Part shown: positions 19,175 through 28,291 of the stretch, piece by piece
Layout of the letters: each line of letters starts with the position of its first letter
Numbering within the stretch: position 1 is the first letter of the stretch
DNA from: Stenotrophomonas bentonitica
GTDB taxonomy: Bacteria; Pseudomonadota; Gammaproteobacteria; Xanthomonadales; Xanthomonadaceae
NCBI RefSeq assembly: GCF_002887735.1
Contig: NZ_PKQP01000001.1
Span: 248,001-312,000, forward strand
DNA length: 64,000 nt
Direction: 5' to 3'
Translations under genes and position numbers: made by a program
Notes under the pieces: model-generated
Seen by the model: only the letters and a program-made list of their open reading frames with translations
Databases searched by the model: none
Told to the model about the DNA's origin: nothing

Positions 19175-20424
19175 CGCCCTCCGCCGATCCGCAGGAGCCC
19201 GACAGCGCCCTGCAACTGCTGGCCCGCCCGGGCTTTTCGCTGGTGCTGGCGTATCGCATCTTCGCGATGCTCTCCTACCAGATCGTCGCGGTGACGGTCG
19301 GTTGGCATATCTACGAAGTCACCCGCAATCCGTTTTCGCTGGGCCTGATCGGCCTGGCCGAGGTACTGCCATTCTTCTGCGTGGCGCCATTTGCCGGCTA
19401 CCTGGTCGACCACCTGCCCCGCCGCCGGCTGGGCATGGTCGCCTGCAGCGGGCTGGTGATGACCGCGCTGGTGCTAACCGCGGTGGCCCAGGGTTGGCTG
19501 CCGTTCCACGGGGTGTGGCCGATCTACGCGGCGATCGCACTGACCGGCATGGTCCGCGCGTTCCTCTCGCCGATCTACAACGCGCTGTTCGCCCGTGTGC
19601 TGGAGCGCACCCAGTACGCGCGCGGCGCGGGCCTGGGCGCGGTGGTGTTCCAGGCGGGCATGGTGGCCGGCCCCGCGCTGGGCGGCGTGCTGGTGGCCTG
19701 GGGCGGCAAGGGGGTGGCCTACGGCGTGGCGGTCGGCGTGTCGCTGATCGCGCTGGGCTGCCTGGCGGCGCTGCGTGTCTCCGAGCCGGTGCATACGGGC
19801 CCGGCGGCGCCGATCTTCAAGAGCATCGCCGAGGGCGGCCGCTTCGTGCTGGGCAACCGGATCATGGTCGGGGCGATGGCGCTGGACATGTTCTCGGTGC
19901 TGCTCGGCGGGGTGGTGGCGATGCTGCCGGCGTTCCTGCACGAGATCCTCCACCACGGCCCGGAAGGCCTGGGCGTGCTGCGTGCGGCGCCGGCGCTGGG
20001 TTCGGTATGCGTGGGCCTGTGGCTGGCGCGTCGCCCGTTGCAGCGCAATGCGGGGCGCGTGCTGTTGTTCGCGGTGGCCGGTTTCGGGCTGTGCGTGATC
20101 GGGTTCGGGTTGTCGTCGAATTTCTGGTTGTCGGCGGCGATCCTGCTGTTCTACGGTGCCTTCGATGGTGTCTCGGTGGTGGTACGTTCGACGATTCTGC
20201 AGTTGGCGACGCCGGAGGAGATGCGCGGGCGGGTGTCGTCGATCAATGGCATTTTCATCAGTTCGTCCAATGAGTTGGGCGCGTTCTATGCGGGCATGAT
20301 GGCGAAGCTGCTGGGGCTGGTCCCGGCGGTGGTGCTGGGGGGCTTTGCGGTGTTGAGCGTGGCCGGGATCACGGCCTGGAAGAATCCGACGCTGCGGCGG
20401 TTGAATCTGCGCGATCTGCATTGA
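19171..20424 (+). CDS. MFS transporter, MFS_3/EntS-like
   Basis: 417 residues with about 12 hydrophobic segments. The second-loop motif DHLPRRRLGMV near residue 75 is the typical MFS cytoplasmic signature. The layout resembles the MFS_3 group (enterobactin exporter EntS and macrolide-type pumps); the substrate cannot be inferred. The GTG start at 19171 overlaps the sufE stop. A shared bidirectional terminator with dksA follows. Confidence 0.87.
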   Translation: MTPSADPQEPDSALQLLARPGFSLVLAYRIFAMLSYQIVAVTVGWHIYEVTRNPFSLGLIGLAEVLPFFCVAPFAGYLVDHLPRRRLGMVACSGLVMTALVLTAVAQGWLPFHGVWPIYAAIALTGMVRAFLSPIYNALFARVLERTQYARGAGLGAVVFQAGMVAGPALGGVLVAWGGKGVAYGVAVGVSLIALGCLAALRVSEPVHTGPAAPIFKSIAEGGRFVLGNRIMVGAMALDMFSVLLGGVVAMLPAFLHEILHHGPEGLGVLRAAPALGSVCVGLWLARRPLQRNAGRVLLFAVAGFGLCVIGFGLSSNFWLSAAILLFYGAFDGVSVVVRSTILQLATPEEMRGRVSSINGIFISSSNELGAFYAGMMAKLLGLVPAVVLGGFAVLSVAGITAWKNPTLRRLNLRDLH

Positions 20425-20434
20425 GGATACGGCC

Positions 20435-20463
20435 AAAAAAAACCCGGCCGAAGCCGGGTTTTT
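20435..20463. terminator. Bidirectional terminator between MFS gene and dksA
   Basis: AACCCGGC, loop CGAA, GCCGGGTT, with an A-run upstream and a T-run downstream. It can end transcription from both sides of the convergent pair. Confidence 0.88.
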
Positions 20464-20490
20464 CGTAGAACAGCACAACCAACAGCGCGA

Positions 20491-21762
20491 TCAGTCGCCC
20501 TGCTGCTTCTGCAGGTGCTCCCAACGCTCCTGCGCATCGATCGTGCGCTCAGCGGTCAAACGGGCTTCCAGACGATCCAGACCGATCTCTTCGCCGGTAT
20601 CCACGCAGAAACCGTAGTCACCGTCTTCCAGACGCTTCAGCGTGCTGTTGATCTTGCCGATCAGCTTGCGGTAACGATCACGGGTACGCAGTTCCAGCGA
20701 GTTCTCGGTCTCGCGGGTGGCGCGCTCGGCCTCATCGCCGATGTCACGCACTTCTTCCTGCAGATTCGCGATGGTCTGCTTGGATTCCTCGACCAGATCA
20801 TTGCGCCAGTGCTGCAGGCGCTGGCGGAAGTACTCCAGCTGCAGCGGGCTCATGTATTCCTCTTCCGCGCTCGGCTTGTAACCGTCGGGCAGGATCGGAC
20901 GACCGGTGGCTTCGTCAGTCTTGTATTCCACCACCTTCACCTTGGTGCGCGGGGCCGGGGCGGCCGAACGCGCTGCCACGGCAACGGCGACCTTGCCGAC
21001 CGGGCGGGACACGGGCTTGGGGGCGGACTCGGACTTGGCGGGGGTTTTTGCAGGCGATTTCGAAACGGGCACGGGATTCTTGTTTTGCGGGGCCTTGGAG
21101 GCGGGGGCGGCTGCGACCGGCACCGGCGCGGAGGCCGGAGGGGTGACAGGTTTGGCCGCGCTCTTGGCCGGGACAGACTTGGCCGGGGCCGGCGATGCCG
21201 GCTTCGGTGCGGACTTCACTACGGGTGCTGCAACCGGCTTGGCGGCCGGCTTGGATGCCACGGGCTTGCTGGCGGTCTTGCTGGCCTTCACCGGCGTGGC
21301 CGGTGCCTGCTTGACCGCGGTCTTCTTCGCCGGTGCCGGCTTGGATGCCGGTTTGGCGGCAGCAGGCGTCACGGTCTTCTTGGCCGCCGTCTTGCTGGCA
21401 GCGGTTTTCTTGACGGGCGCCTTGCTCATCGGCTTGCCCGCCGCGCGCTTGGCGGGCGTGGCAACCGGCTTGGCGACCGTCGACTTCTTGGCAACGACTT
21501 TCTTGGCGACGGTCTTCCTGGCCACCACCGTCTTGGCAGCAGGCTTCTTGGCGACCGCCTTCTTGACGGCTTTGGCGGGCGACTTGCTGGCCGCCTTCTT
21601 GACGGGTGCCGTCCTGGCAGCCGGTTGTTTGGATGCAGGCTTGCCCACCGGCTTGGCGGCCGGCTTCTTGGCAACGGACTTGGCCGCCAACTTCTTTACA
21701 ACAGGCTTGGCGGTTTTCTTGGCGGCCTTGACGGCCTTCTTTGCAGTTTTTTTAGCAGCCAC
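20491..21762 (-). CDS. dksA: DksA-type RNA polymerase-binding protein with long histone-like tail
   Basis: 423 residues. The C-terminal 120 (from about residue 304) are a DksA core: a coiled coil with tip DEAERAT, then the globular end. DksA binds RNA polymerase and, with ppGpp, controls rRNA and amino-acid genes. The zinc finger is degenerate: only Cys 386 (YGFCVDTGE) remains of four cysteines. The first ~275 residues are Lys/Ala/Pro repeats of the AAKK type, similar to histone H1-like tails. The tip has Asp then Glu where E. coli has two Asp. The GTG start at 21762 has AAGGAAGAG upstream. Confidence 0.92.
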   Translation of the reverse strand: MAAKKTAKKAVKAAKKTAKPVVKKLAAKSVAKKPAAKPVGKPASKQPAARTAPVKKAASKSPAKAVKKAVAKKPAAKTVVARKTVAKKVVAKKSTVAKPVATPAKRAAGKPMSKAPVKKTAASKTAAKKTVTPAAAKPASKPAPAKKTAVKQAPATPVKASKTASKPVASKPAAKPVAAPVVKSAPKPASPAPAKSVPAKSAAKPVTPPASAPVPVAAAPASKAPQNKNPVPVSKSPAKTPAKSESAPKPVSRPVGKVAVAVAARSAAPAPRTKVKVVEYKTDEATGRPILPDGYKPSAEEEYMSPLQLEYFRQRLQHWRNDLVEESKQTIANLQEEVRDIGDEAERATRETENSLELRTRDRYRKLIGKINSTLKRLEDGDYGFCVDTGEEIGLDRLEARLTAERTIDAQERWEHLQKQQGD

Positions 21763-21806
21763 GAAACGCTCTTCCTTGGATTCCCCGGGGCCCGGGAAAG
21801 CGGGCC

Positions 21807-21835
21807 TTTATAGCCTACCCGACCAGCAGCAGCAA
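21807..21835 (-). promoter_or_regulatory. Sigma-70-like promoter of dksA
   Basis: Minus strand: -35 TTGCTG, 17-base spacer, -10 TATAAA, about 45 bases upstream of the GTG. A good match in a GC-rich background. Confidence 0.65.
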
Positions 21836-22034
21836 CCACACCGCCTACTCCGTTCAGCCCCGGAGTCGCAAGGCGTGCGACCGGTCCACCTGGCTGGCGG
21901 GCCGACGTGCGCAGTTCGGTACCTGACCCGGCGATACCGCCGGGGCGGCCCGTCGCGCGCGTGGGTGCGGACGGGTCCAACGCCCCATCCTGCGACAAAT
22001 GCGGCCTTCATGCCAACTGGAATAAGATTGGGGG

Positions 22035-22292
22035 GTGATCTCACGCCTGCTCATCGCCCTGCTGCGCTTCTACAAGCGCTTCATCAGCCCGCTGCTGGGG
22101 CCGCGTTGCCGCTTCATGCCCAGCTGTTCTGAATACGCCATGCAAGCCATCGCCACCCATGGCCCCGCGCGCGGCAGCTGGCTGGCCGCGCGCCGGCTGG
22201 GCCGCTGCCATCCCTTCCATCCCGGCGGTATCGACGAGGTGCCGCCGCGCGCCGCGCACGACGCCGCCTGCCGCTGCACAGGAAAACACTGA
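22035..22292 (+). CDS. yidD: YidD membrane-protein insertion efficiency factor
   Basis: 85 residues. The family signature is clear: [23 protein letters not shown] and RCHPFHPGG. YidD assists insertion of membrane proteins by YidC; an amphipathic N-terminal helix holds it at the membrane. Here it is separated from rpmH/rnpA/yidC and lies ahead of pyrC, whose ATG follows its stop directly. The GTG start is preceded by a G-rich stretch and by TAAGAT 6 bases upstream, so a leaderless transcript is possible. Confidence 0.94.
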   Translation: MISRLLIALLRFYKRFISPLLGPRCRFMPSCSEYAMQAIATHGPARGSWLAARRLGRCHPFHPGGIDEVPPRAAHDAACRCTGKH

Positions 22293-23639
22293 ATGTCCTC
22301 CACGCTCATCGTCAACGCCCGCCTGGTCAACGAAGGCACCATCACCCAGGGCGACCTGCGCATCGAAGATGGCCGCATCGCGCAGATCGGCCCCGGCCTG
22401 GACGCCCGTCCGGGCGAAACCGTGGTCGATGCCGCCGGCCGCTGGCTGCTGCCCGGCATGATCGACGACCAGGTCCATTTCCGTGAGCCCGGCCTGACCC
22501 ACAAGGGCGACATCGCGACCGAATCGGCCGCGGCCGTCGCCGGGGGCCTGACCAGCTTCATGGACATGCCCAACACCAACCCGCCCACGCTCAATGCCGA
22601 GATCCTGCAGGCCAAGTACGATGCCGCCGCCGGCCGTGCACGCGCGAACTACGGGTTCTACATGGGCGCCAGCAACGACAACCTGGCCCACATCCAGTCG
22701 CTGGACCCCAAGACGGCGCCGGGCATCAAGGTCTTCATGGGTGCCTCCACCGGCAACATGCTGGTCGACAACCCGGAAACGCTCGATGCGATCTTCCGCG
22801 ATGCGCCCACGCCGATCATCACGCACTGCGAAGACACGCCGATGATCGACGCCAAGGCCAAGGAGTACGCCGAGAAGTACGGTGATGCCCTCAGTGCCGA
22901 GCAGCACCCGGACATCCGCTCGCGCGAGGCCTGCCTGAAGTCCTCCGAGCTGGCCGTGTCGCTGGCGAAGAAGCATGGCACCCGCCTGCACGTGCTGCAC
23001 ATCTCCACCGCCGATGAGCTGGCCCTGTTCGAACGTGGCCCGCTGATCCGCGCCGATGGCAGCCGCAAGCAGATCACCGCCGAAACCTGCATCCATTTCC
23101 TGCGCTTTGACCGCAGCGATTACGCGCGGCTGGGCAACCTGATCAAGTGCAACCCGGCGATCAAGGAAGCCAGCGACCGCGAGGCGCTGACCCGCGCCGT
23201 GGCCGATGACGTGATCGACGTGCTCGCCACCGATCATGCGCCGCACACCTGGGAAGAGAAGCAGAAGCCCTATGCACAGGCGCCGTCCGGCCTGCCGCTG
23301 GTGCAGTACGCGCTCGTGGCCGCGCTGGAGCTGGTGCACGAAGGCAAGCTGGAGATCACCCAGGTCGTGCAGAAGTTCGCGCATGCCCCGGCGCAGCTGT
23401 TCGACGTCAGCCAGCGCGGTTACCTGCGCGAGGGCTACTTCGCCGATCTGGTGCTGGTCGAGGACGTGCCCTTCACCGTCAAGCGTGAAGACGTGCTCTC
23501 CAAGTGCGGCTGGTCGCCCTTCGAGGGCACCACCTTCCGCTCGCGCATCGCCTCGACCTGGGTCAACGGGCAGTTGGCATGGGATGGCGAGAAGCTGGTG
23601 GGCTCGCCGAATGGCCAGCGCATGAGCTTCGACCGCTGA
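22293..23639 (+). CDS. pyrC: Dihydroorotase
   Basis: Zinc enzyme of pyrimidine synthesis converting carbamoyl-aspartate to dihydroorotate. 448 residues of the amidohydrolase superfamily. Metal-binding segment DDQVHFREPG near residue 58, lysine region GIKVFMGAS near residue 146, HCED, LHVLHIST, and ATDHAPH near residue 313. The usual first His of the HxH pair is Gln, as seen in a known long-form dihydroorotase subgroup. The stop overlaps the start of the M23 peptidase gene. Confidence 0.93.
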   Translation: MSSTLIVNARLVNEGTITQGDLRIEDGRIAQIGPGLDARPGETVVDAAGRWLLPGMIDDQVHFREPGLTHKGDIATESAAAVAGGLTSFMDMPNTNPPTLNAEILQAKYDAAAGRARANYGFYMGASNDNLAHIQSLDPKTAPGIKVFMGASTGNMLVDNPETLDAIFRDAPTPIITHCEDTPMIDAKAKEYAEKYGDALSAEQHPDIRSREACLKSSELAVSLAKKHGTRLHVLHISTADELALFERGPLIRADGSRKQITAETCIHFLRFDRSDYARLGNLIKCNPAIKEASDREALTRAVADDVIDVLATDHAPHTWEEKQKPYAQAPSGLPLVQYALVAALELVHEGKLEITQVVQKFAHAPAQLFDVSQRGYLREGYFADLVLVEDVPFTVKREDVLSKCGWSPFEGTTFRSRIASTWVNGQLAWDGEKLVGSPNGQRMSFDR

Positions 23640-24481
23640 TGCGGGCACGGTTGCTGAGTGCGGCCCTGGCGGCCGCCGGCGTCGCTGCGATGGGCAGTCT
23701 GCTGCCCTCGCCCGTCATGGCCCAGGCCGAGGCGCGCGTGGTGTTCCCGGCCAGTGCCTCGCAGGGCGCGATGGTGATCGGCAAGGTGCCGGCCGGCAGC
23801 GTCGTGCAGTACGGCGGCCGCACCCTGCGCGTGAGCGGGTACGGCAGCGTGGTGTTCGGCATCGGCCGCGATGAGAAGGGCCCGCTGCAGGTGCAGGTGA
23901 CGCGCCCGGACGGCGGCAGCGAAACGGTCAGCATTGCGGTCACCCCGCGCGACTGGCCGACCGAGCGGGTCAACGGCGTGCCGCCGAAAACGGTCAATCC
24001 GCCCCCGGCGATCGCCGAGCGGATCAAGCGTGAGCAGGCCCAGGTCACCGCCGCGCGTGCCCGCGATGACAACCGCGCCGACTTCGCACAGGCCTTCAGC
24101 TGGCCGGTCCAGGGCCGGATCAGCGGCCGCTTCGGCAATGCGCGCGTCTACAACGGGCAGCCCGGCTCAGGCCATTCGGGCATGGACATCGCGGTGCCGA
24201 CCGGCACCCCGGTGAAGGCACCGGCGGCGGGCGTGGTCACCTTCGCCGGCCCCGACCTGTATCTGACCGGTGGCACGCTGCTGCTCGATCACGGTTTCGG
24301 GATCAGCTCGAACTTCCTGCACCTGTCGCGTATCGACGTGAAGGTTGGCGACCGGGTTGAGCAGGGTCAGGTGATTGCCGCCGTGGGCGCGACCGGCCGC
24401 GCGACCGGGCCGCACCTGCATTGGGGCATGAACTGGTTCGATACCCGCATCGATCCGCTGCTGGTGCTGGAACGGAAGTAA
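23639..24481 (+). CDS. M23 family peptidoglycan endopeptidase
   Basis: 280 residues with a signal peptide ending VMAQA. A C-terminal LytM domain carries HSGMD (zinc His and Asp) near residue 182 and HLHWG near residue 262, so active-site residues are intact. The N-terminal part is a small beta domain with a basic linker. It likely cleaves peptide cross-links in the periplasm. The ATG overlaps the pyrC stop (TGATG). Confidence 0.92.
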   Translation: MRARLLSAALAAAGVAAMGSLLPSPVMAQAEARVVFPASASQGAMVIGKVPAGSVVQYGGRTLRVSGYGSVVFGIGRDEKGPLQVQVTRPDGGSETVSIAVTPRDWPTERVNGVPPKTVNPPPAIAERIKREQAQVTAARARDDNRADFAQAFSWPVQGRISGRFGNARVYNGQPGSGHSGMDIAVPTGTPVKAPAAGVVTFAGPDLYLTGGTLLLDHGFGISSNFLHLSRIDVKVGDRVEQGQVIAAVGATGRATGPHLHWGMNWFDTRIDPLLVLERK

Positions 24482-24486
24482 CGCTG

Positions 24487-24551
24487 TGGTAGGTGCCGAT
24501 CCTGGTCGGCACGATCGCACAGAGCGTGCGGACCAAGGTCCGCACCCACCA
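24487..24551. repeat. SMAG-type REP dimer, GGTGCCGATCCTGGTCGGCAC variant
   Basis: GGTAGGTGCCGATCCTGGTC and a mirror arm ending GGTCCGCACCCACC lie between the convergent M23 and squalene-synthase-like genes. The arms have diverged stems. Confidence 0.75.
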
Positions 24552-24558
24552 GAAACAG

Positions 24559-25266
24559 TCAGCCGCGCGCCGCCCACCAGGCCAGCCACAGCGTACGCAT
24601 CGGCGTGGCCTGGTACTGGCGGTCCTGCGCCCAGGTCTTCTGCCGGGCGCGCGCCAGGGCGGCGTACAGACGGCGCGGGCGCGGGCCTGCGACCCGGGCC
24701 GGCCACTTCGCCAGCAGCTGCTGCGCCCACCGGCGTGGCGCGGCGCTGTCATCCTCGGCCAGCAGCGAACGCGGAATGGCCGCGACGCCACTCTCGTGCA
24801 GGCGCTGGGCCAGGGTCTGCACCAGCACCGGGGTGGCGACATCGCCCCGCGCCGGCGTCTGGAACATCACCGCTTCCACCGCGGCCACCGCGGCCGCATA
24901 GGCCTGCAGCGAACGCAGCGCCTGCGCCGGATCGACCGGCACAGCTCGCGCCTCGATCAGATCCGGCAGGGTCTCGGCCAGTTGTGCCCACGGCGCACGG
25001 ACCGGCTCGAGCACCCGGCCCAGCGGATGGCGCGAGCGCTGCACGGACCAGCTGCGCAGCTCCTCACCCCACCACGCCAGCTTGGCATCGGACGGCATCG
25101 GGTCGCCGGCGGTATTGAGGATGTCGTCGAACTCCTGCAGCAGCGAGAACCACGCCACCACCAGGGTGCGCTGGCGCTCGGGAACGAAGCGTTCGGCCAC
25201 CTGCCACTCGGGCCAGCGGGTCCGCCACTTGTCCAGGAAACTGTCCAGGGCGCTGGAAGTACTCAC
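24559..25266 (-). CDS. Squalene/phytoene-synthase-like protein
   Basis: 235 residues of the all-helical trans-isoprenyl diphosphate synthase type. The segment EFDDILNTAGD followed by KLAWWGEELRSW corresponds to the first Asp-rich region and the next helix of squalene/phytoene synthases, but a second DxxxD region is not evident, so catalysis is uncertain. It is shorter than true synthases and closer to NDUFAF6-like proteins. The GTG at 25266 has AAGGA upstream. It ends the mtaD-ubiG-gph unit. Confidence 0.72.
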   Translation of the reverse strand: MSTSSALDSFLDKWRTRWPEWQVAERFVPERQRTLVVAWFSLLQEFDDILNTAGDPMPSDAKLAWWGEELRSWSVQRSRHPLGRVLEPVRAPWAQLAETLPDLIEARAVPVDPAQALRSLQAYAAAVAAVEAVMFQTPARGDVATPVLVQTLAQRLHESGVAAIPRSLLAEDDSAAPRRWAQQLLAKWPARVAGPRPRRLYAALARARQKTWAQDRQYQATPMRTLWLAWWAARG

Positions 25267-25284
25267 GATGTATTCCTTGAAAGG

Positions 25285-25968
25285 CTAGAGCGTGCGCGGA
25301 AGCGGCCACGCCTTGGCATGTTGCAGGTGTTCGGGCAGTGCGACGAGGGTGTCGGCACCCCACGCCAGCGGATCGTCGGCGTCCAGCCGGTAGCCCCACA
25401 ACGCGGCGACCGAGGCCATGCCGGCGGCGTTGGCGGCGACGATGTCGCGCTCGTCATCGCCCACATAGACACAGGTGCCCGGGGCGATGCCCATGCGTTC
25501 GGCGGCGATCAGCAGCGGCAGCGGATGCGGCTTGCGCTGGGCCAGGGTATCGCCGCCGATCAGCACCTTGCAGCGCTGTTCCCAGCCCAGCTGCGGCACG
25601 ATCAGCCGGGCCAGGTATTCGGGCTTGTTGGTGACGATGCCCCACGCACAGCCGGCCGCATCAAGCGCCTCGAGCATGCCGGCGATGCCGTCGAACAACA
25701 CGGCGTGCTGGCCGATCAGGCCTTCGTAGCGCTCCAGGAACTCCGGCACCAGCGCATCGCGCTCGACCTGCCCCAGCGTGGGGAACGCCACCGAGACCAT
25801 CGCACGCGAGCCTTTGGAGACCACCGGGCGCAGCGCGTCCAGGGTGATCGGCGCGCGCCCGCGGGCGGCCAGCATCGCATTGGCGGTGGCCAGCATGTCC
25901 GGCGCGCTGTCCAGCAGGGTGCCGTCCAGATCGAACAGCACCGACGGCGGGAAACCGGTCTCAGACAC
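25285..25968 (-). CDS. gph: Phosphoglycolate phosphatase
   Basis: HAD-superfamily phosphatase, 227 residues, removing phosphate from 2-phosphoglycolate formed during DNA repair. Motif [10 protein letters not shown] at residue 13, motif II in IVTNKP, Lys in QRKPHP, and motif III VGDDERD. Xanthomonad Gph or the related N-acetylmuramic-acid-6-phosphatase MupP cannot be told apart without comparison. The GTG start lies inside the ubiG 3' end (8-base overlap). Confidence 0.88.
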   Translation of the reverse strand: MSETGFPPSVLFDLDGTLLDSAPDMLATANAMLAARGRAPITLDALRPVVSKGSRAMVSVAFPTLGQVERDALVPEFLERYEGLIGQHAVLFDGIAGMLEALDAAGCAWGIVTNKPEYLARLIVPQLGWEQRCKVLIGGDTLAQRKPHPLPLLIAAERMGIAPGTCVYVGDDERDIVAANAAGMASVAALWGYRLDADDPLAWGADTLVALPEHLQHAKAWPLPRTL

Positions 25969-26692
25969 GTGCGACGTCGTCCGGCTTGACCGCGTGGGCC
26001 AGGTAATTGATGTCGGTGCGCGTGCTCAGGCGGGCACGGTTGCGCCACGGCTCATAGGCCATGCCGCTGACATCGCGCAGGTTGAAATCGGCCTCGCGCA
26101 GCCACTTGCCCAGCTCGGCCGGCTTGATGAAATCCTGGTAGTGGTGCGTGCCCTTGGGCAGCAACCGCGCCACGTACTCGGCGCCGACAATCGCCACGGC
26201 GAACGCGGCCGGGGTGCGGTTGACGGTGGAGAGGAACAGCTGGCCGCCGGGCTTGAGCAGGCGGTGGCAGGCGGCGATGATCGCGCCCGGGTCCGGCACG
26301 TGCTCGAGCATTTCCATACAGGTGACCACGTCGAAGCTGCCCGGCTGTTCGGCGGCCAGGTCTTCAGCGGCCTGCACGCGGTAGTCGACGGTGACGCCGG
26401 TCTCCAACCCGTGCAGGCGTGCGACCTTGACCAGCTCCGGGGCCAGGTCGATCGCGGTCACGTCCGCGCCTTCCTTGGCCAGCGCTTCGCTGAGCAGGCC
26501 GCCACCGCAGCCGATATCGAGCACGCGGGCGCCGCGCAGGGTCACGCGCCGGGCGACGTACTGCAGCCGCACCGGGTTCAGGGCATGCAGCGGCTTCTGC
26601 GGGCCATCGACGTCCCACCAGCGGTTGGCGAGGGCGGCGAACTTGTCCAGTTCGGCCTGATCGAAATTGGTGGACGCGTGGGGGGTGTTCAT
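25961..26692 (-). CDS. ubiG: Ubiquinone biosynthesis O-methyltransferase UbiG
   Basis: 243 residues. SAM-dependent O-methylation of two ubiquinone intermediates. Signature [18 protein letters not shown] near residue 24, SAM motif [14 protein letters not shown] near residue 62, and MLEHVPDP. The ATG at 26692 has AAGGATCC just upstream. It overlaps gph, as often seen in gammaproteobacteria, and follows mtaD on the same strand. Confidence 0.96.
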   Translation of the reverse strand: MNTPHASTNFDQAELDKFAALANRWWDVDGPQKPLHALNPVRLQYVARRVTLRGARVLDIGCGGGLLSEALAKEGADVTAIDLAPELVKVARLHGLETGVTVDYRVQAAEDLAAEQPGSFDVVTCMEMLEHVPDPGAIIAACHRLLKPGGQLFLSTVNRTPAAFAVAIVGAEYVARLLPKGTHHYQDFIKPAELGKWLREADFNLRDVSGMAYEPWRNRARLSTRTDINYLAHAVKPDDVARV

Positions 26693-26708
26693 GGGGATCC
26701 TTGGTGCA

Positions 26709-28052
26709 TCAAGCACGGATGTGTCGGATACGCTCGCGCCACTGGCGCGCGTTGGCGACGATCGCCGCGGTGTCCATGCCGACCAGTTCGCGCTGGACCA
26801 GCTTGGGCTGGCCGGCGATCCAGACATCGCTGACCTGATGGCGGCCGGCGGCATACACAAGCTGCGAGAGCACATGGTGCAGCGGTTGGGTTTCCAGTGC
26901 GGACAGGTCCACGCAGACCAGATCGGCCTGCTTGCCGACCTCGATCGAGCCGATGCGGTCACCGAAGCCCAGCGCGCGGGCGCCGCCGAGCGTGGCCGCA
27001 CGCAGCGTGGTGGCCCCGTCCAGCGCGGTCGCGTCATTGGCGACGGCCTTGGCCAGGATCGCCGCAGTGCGGTTCTCGCTGAACATGTCCAGGTCGTTGT
27101 TGCTGGCGCAGCCGTCGGTGCCGATCGCCAGGTTCACGCCAGCACGTTGCAGCGCGCAGGCCGGGCAGAAGCCGGAGGCCAGCTTGAGGTTGGATTCCGG
27201 GCAGTGCACCACGCTCACGCCGCGCTCGGCGCACAGGTGGATTTCGGCCTCGGTCAGCTGGGTCATGTGCACGGCGATCAGGCGGTCGTTGACCAGGCCC
27301 AGCCGGTCCAGGCGCGCCAGCGGGCGTTGACCGTGCAGCTTGAGCGAGTCGCTGATTTCCTGCGCGGTTTCATGCGTGTGCAGGTGAACCTGCATGTCCA
27401 GTTGGTCGGACAGCATGCGCACGCGCTCGAAATTGGCGTCGTTGACGGTATACGGCGCGTGCGGCGCGAACGAGGTGCCGATCAGCGGATCGTTGCGCCA
27501 CTGGTCGTGCAGTTCGCCGGCCTTGGCGAAGTACTCGTCGTCGGTCTTGGCCCAGGCAGTCGGGAAATCAATGATCACCGCGCCGACCAGCGCACGGAAC
27601 CCGTGCTGCTTGTAGACGGCGGCCTGGACGTCGGAGAAGAAGTAGTTTTCGTTGGCGCAGGTGGTGCCGCCGCGCAGCATCTCGGCGATGGCCAGGGTGG
27701 TGCCGTCGGCCACGAACTCCGGTCCGATCACCGCCGCTTCCACCGGCCAGATGTGCTGCTGCAGCCAGACCATCAGCGGCAGGTCGTCGGCGACGCCCCG
27801 CAGCAGGGTCATGGGATTGTGGGTGTGTGCGTTGACCAGACCCGGCATCAGCGCCGCCTCCGGGCGCGAGACGGTCTGCTTCGGCGCAAAGCGCTCGCGT
27901 GCTTCGGCACGCGGCAGGATCGCGATGATCTCGCTGCCACGCACGGCCACGGCATGGTCTTCCAGCACCACCGCATGCGGTTCGATCGGGACCACGTAAC
28001 CGGCTTCGATCAACAGGTCACAGGCTTCGGGAATGCGGGCGGTGTCGGTCAT
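26709..28052 (-). CDS. mtaD: 5-methylthioadenosine/S-adenosylhomocysteine deaminase
   Basis: 447-residue amidohydrolase of the TRZ/ATZ group. Zinc ligands: NAHTHNPM near residue 74, HLHTHE near residue 223, and a distal Asp in [10 protein letters not shown] near residue 316. It deaminates 5'-methylthioadenosine and/or S-adenosylhomocysteine; the latter would remove the product of UbiG, its downstream neighbour 16 bases away. Exact substrate is inferred from the family. Confidence 0.88.
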   Translation of the reverse strand: MTDTARIPEACDLLIEAGYVVPIEPHAVVLEDHAVAVRGSEIIAILPRAEARERFAPKQTVSRPEAALMPGLVNAHTHNPMTLLRGVADDLPLMVWLQQHIWPVEAAVIGPEFVADGTTLAIAEMLRGGTTCANENYFFSDVQAAVYKQHGFRALVGAVIIDFPTAWAKTDDEYFAKAGELHDQWRNDPLIGTSFAPHAPYTVNDANFERVRMLSDQLDMQVHLHTHETAQEISDSLKLHGQRPLARLDRLGLVNDRLIAVHMTQLTEAEIHLCAERGVSVVHCPESNLKLASGFCPACALQRAGVNLAIGTDGCASNNDLDMFSENRTAAILAKAVANDATALDGATTLRAATLGGARALGFGDRIGSIEVGKQADLVCVDLSALETQPLHHVLSQLVYAAGRHQVSDVWIAGQPKLVQRELVGMDTAAIVANARQWRERIRHIRA

Positions 28053-28110
28053 GCGTGCTCACTGTGCTGGGCGGACGACCCGAAGGCGTGGGCGACCGGG
28101 ACGCTTGGGG

Positions 28111-28270
28111 GGTAGAGCCGACCGTTGGTCGGCTTTACCGGGTGCGGTGGCCGGTGGGTACCGCAGCCGACCAACGGTCGGCTCTACACGGTGCGGTGGC
28201 CGGTCGGTACTGCAGCCGACCAACGGTCGGCTCTACCGGTCCCGCAGCCGACCAACGGTCGGCTCTACCG
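28111..28270. repeat. Cluster of four SMAG-type REP arms
   Basis: Four copies of the arm GTAGAGCCGACCGTTGGTCG in about 160 bases: one in + orientation followed by three in - orientation, with repeated spacers holding GGTGCGGTGGCCGGT. It lies between efp (upstream) and mtaD (downstream) on the minus strand. Expansion of one stem subtype suggests local duplication. Confidence 0.85.
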
Positions 28271-28291
28271 TAATCCGGCTTTGCCGGATTA
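28271..28291 (-). other. Hairpin straddling the efp stop codon
   Basis: TAATCCGGC, a 3-base loop, and GCCGGATTA form a perfect 9-bp stem whose 5' arm contains the efp TAA. No T-run follows. Confidence 0.6.

Noticed and set aside
20515..21813. Gly/Leu/Arg-rich plus-strand frame across dksA
   Set aside because: Mirror of the Lys/Ala repeat tail; no start context and no domain.
28111..28270. Regularly repeated 20-base units resembling a small CRISPR array
   Set aside because: Units are inverted as well as direct, spacers are themselves repeated and uneven, and the unit is a SMAG hairpin with a GTAG head. No cas genes are near.
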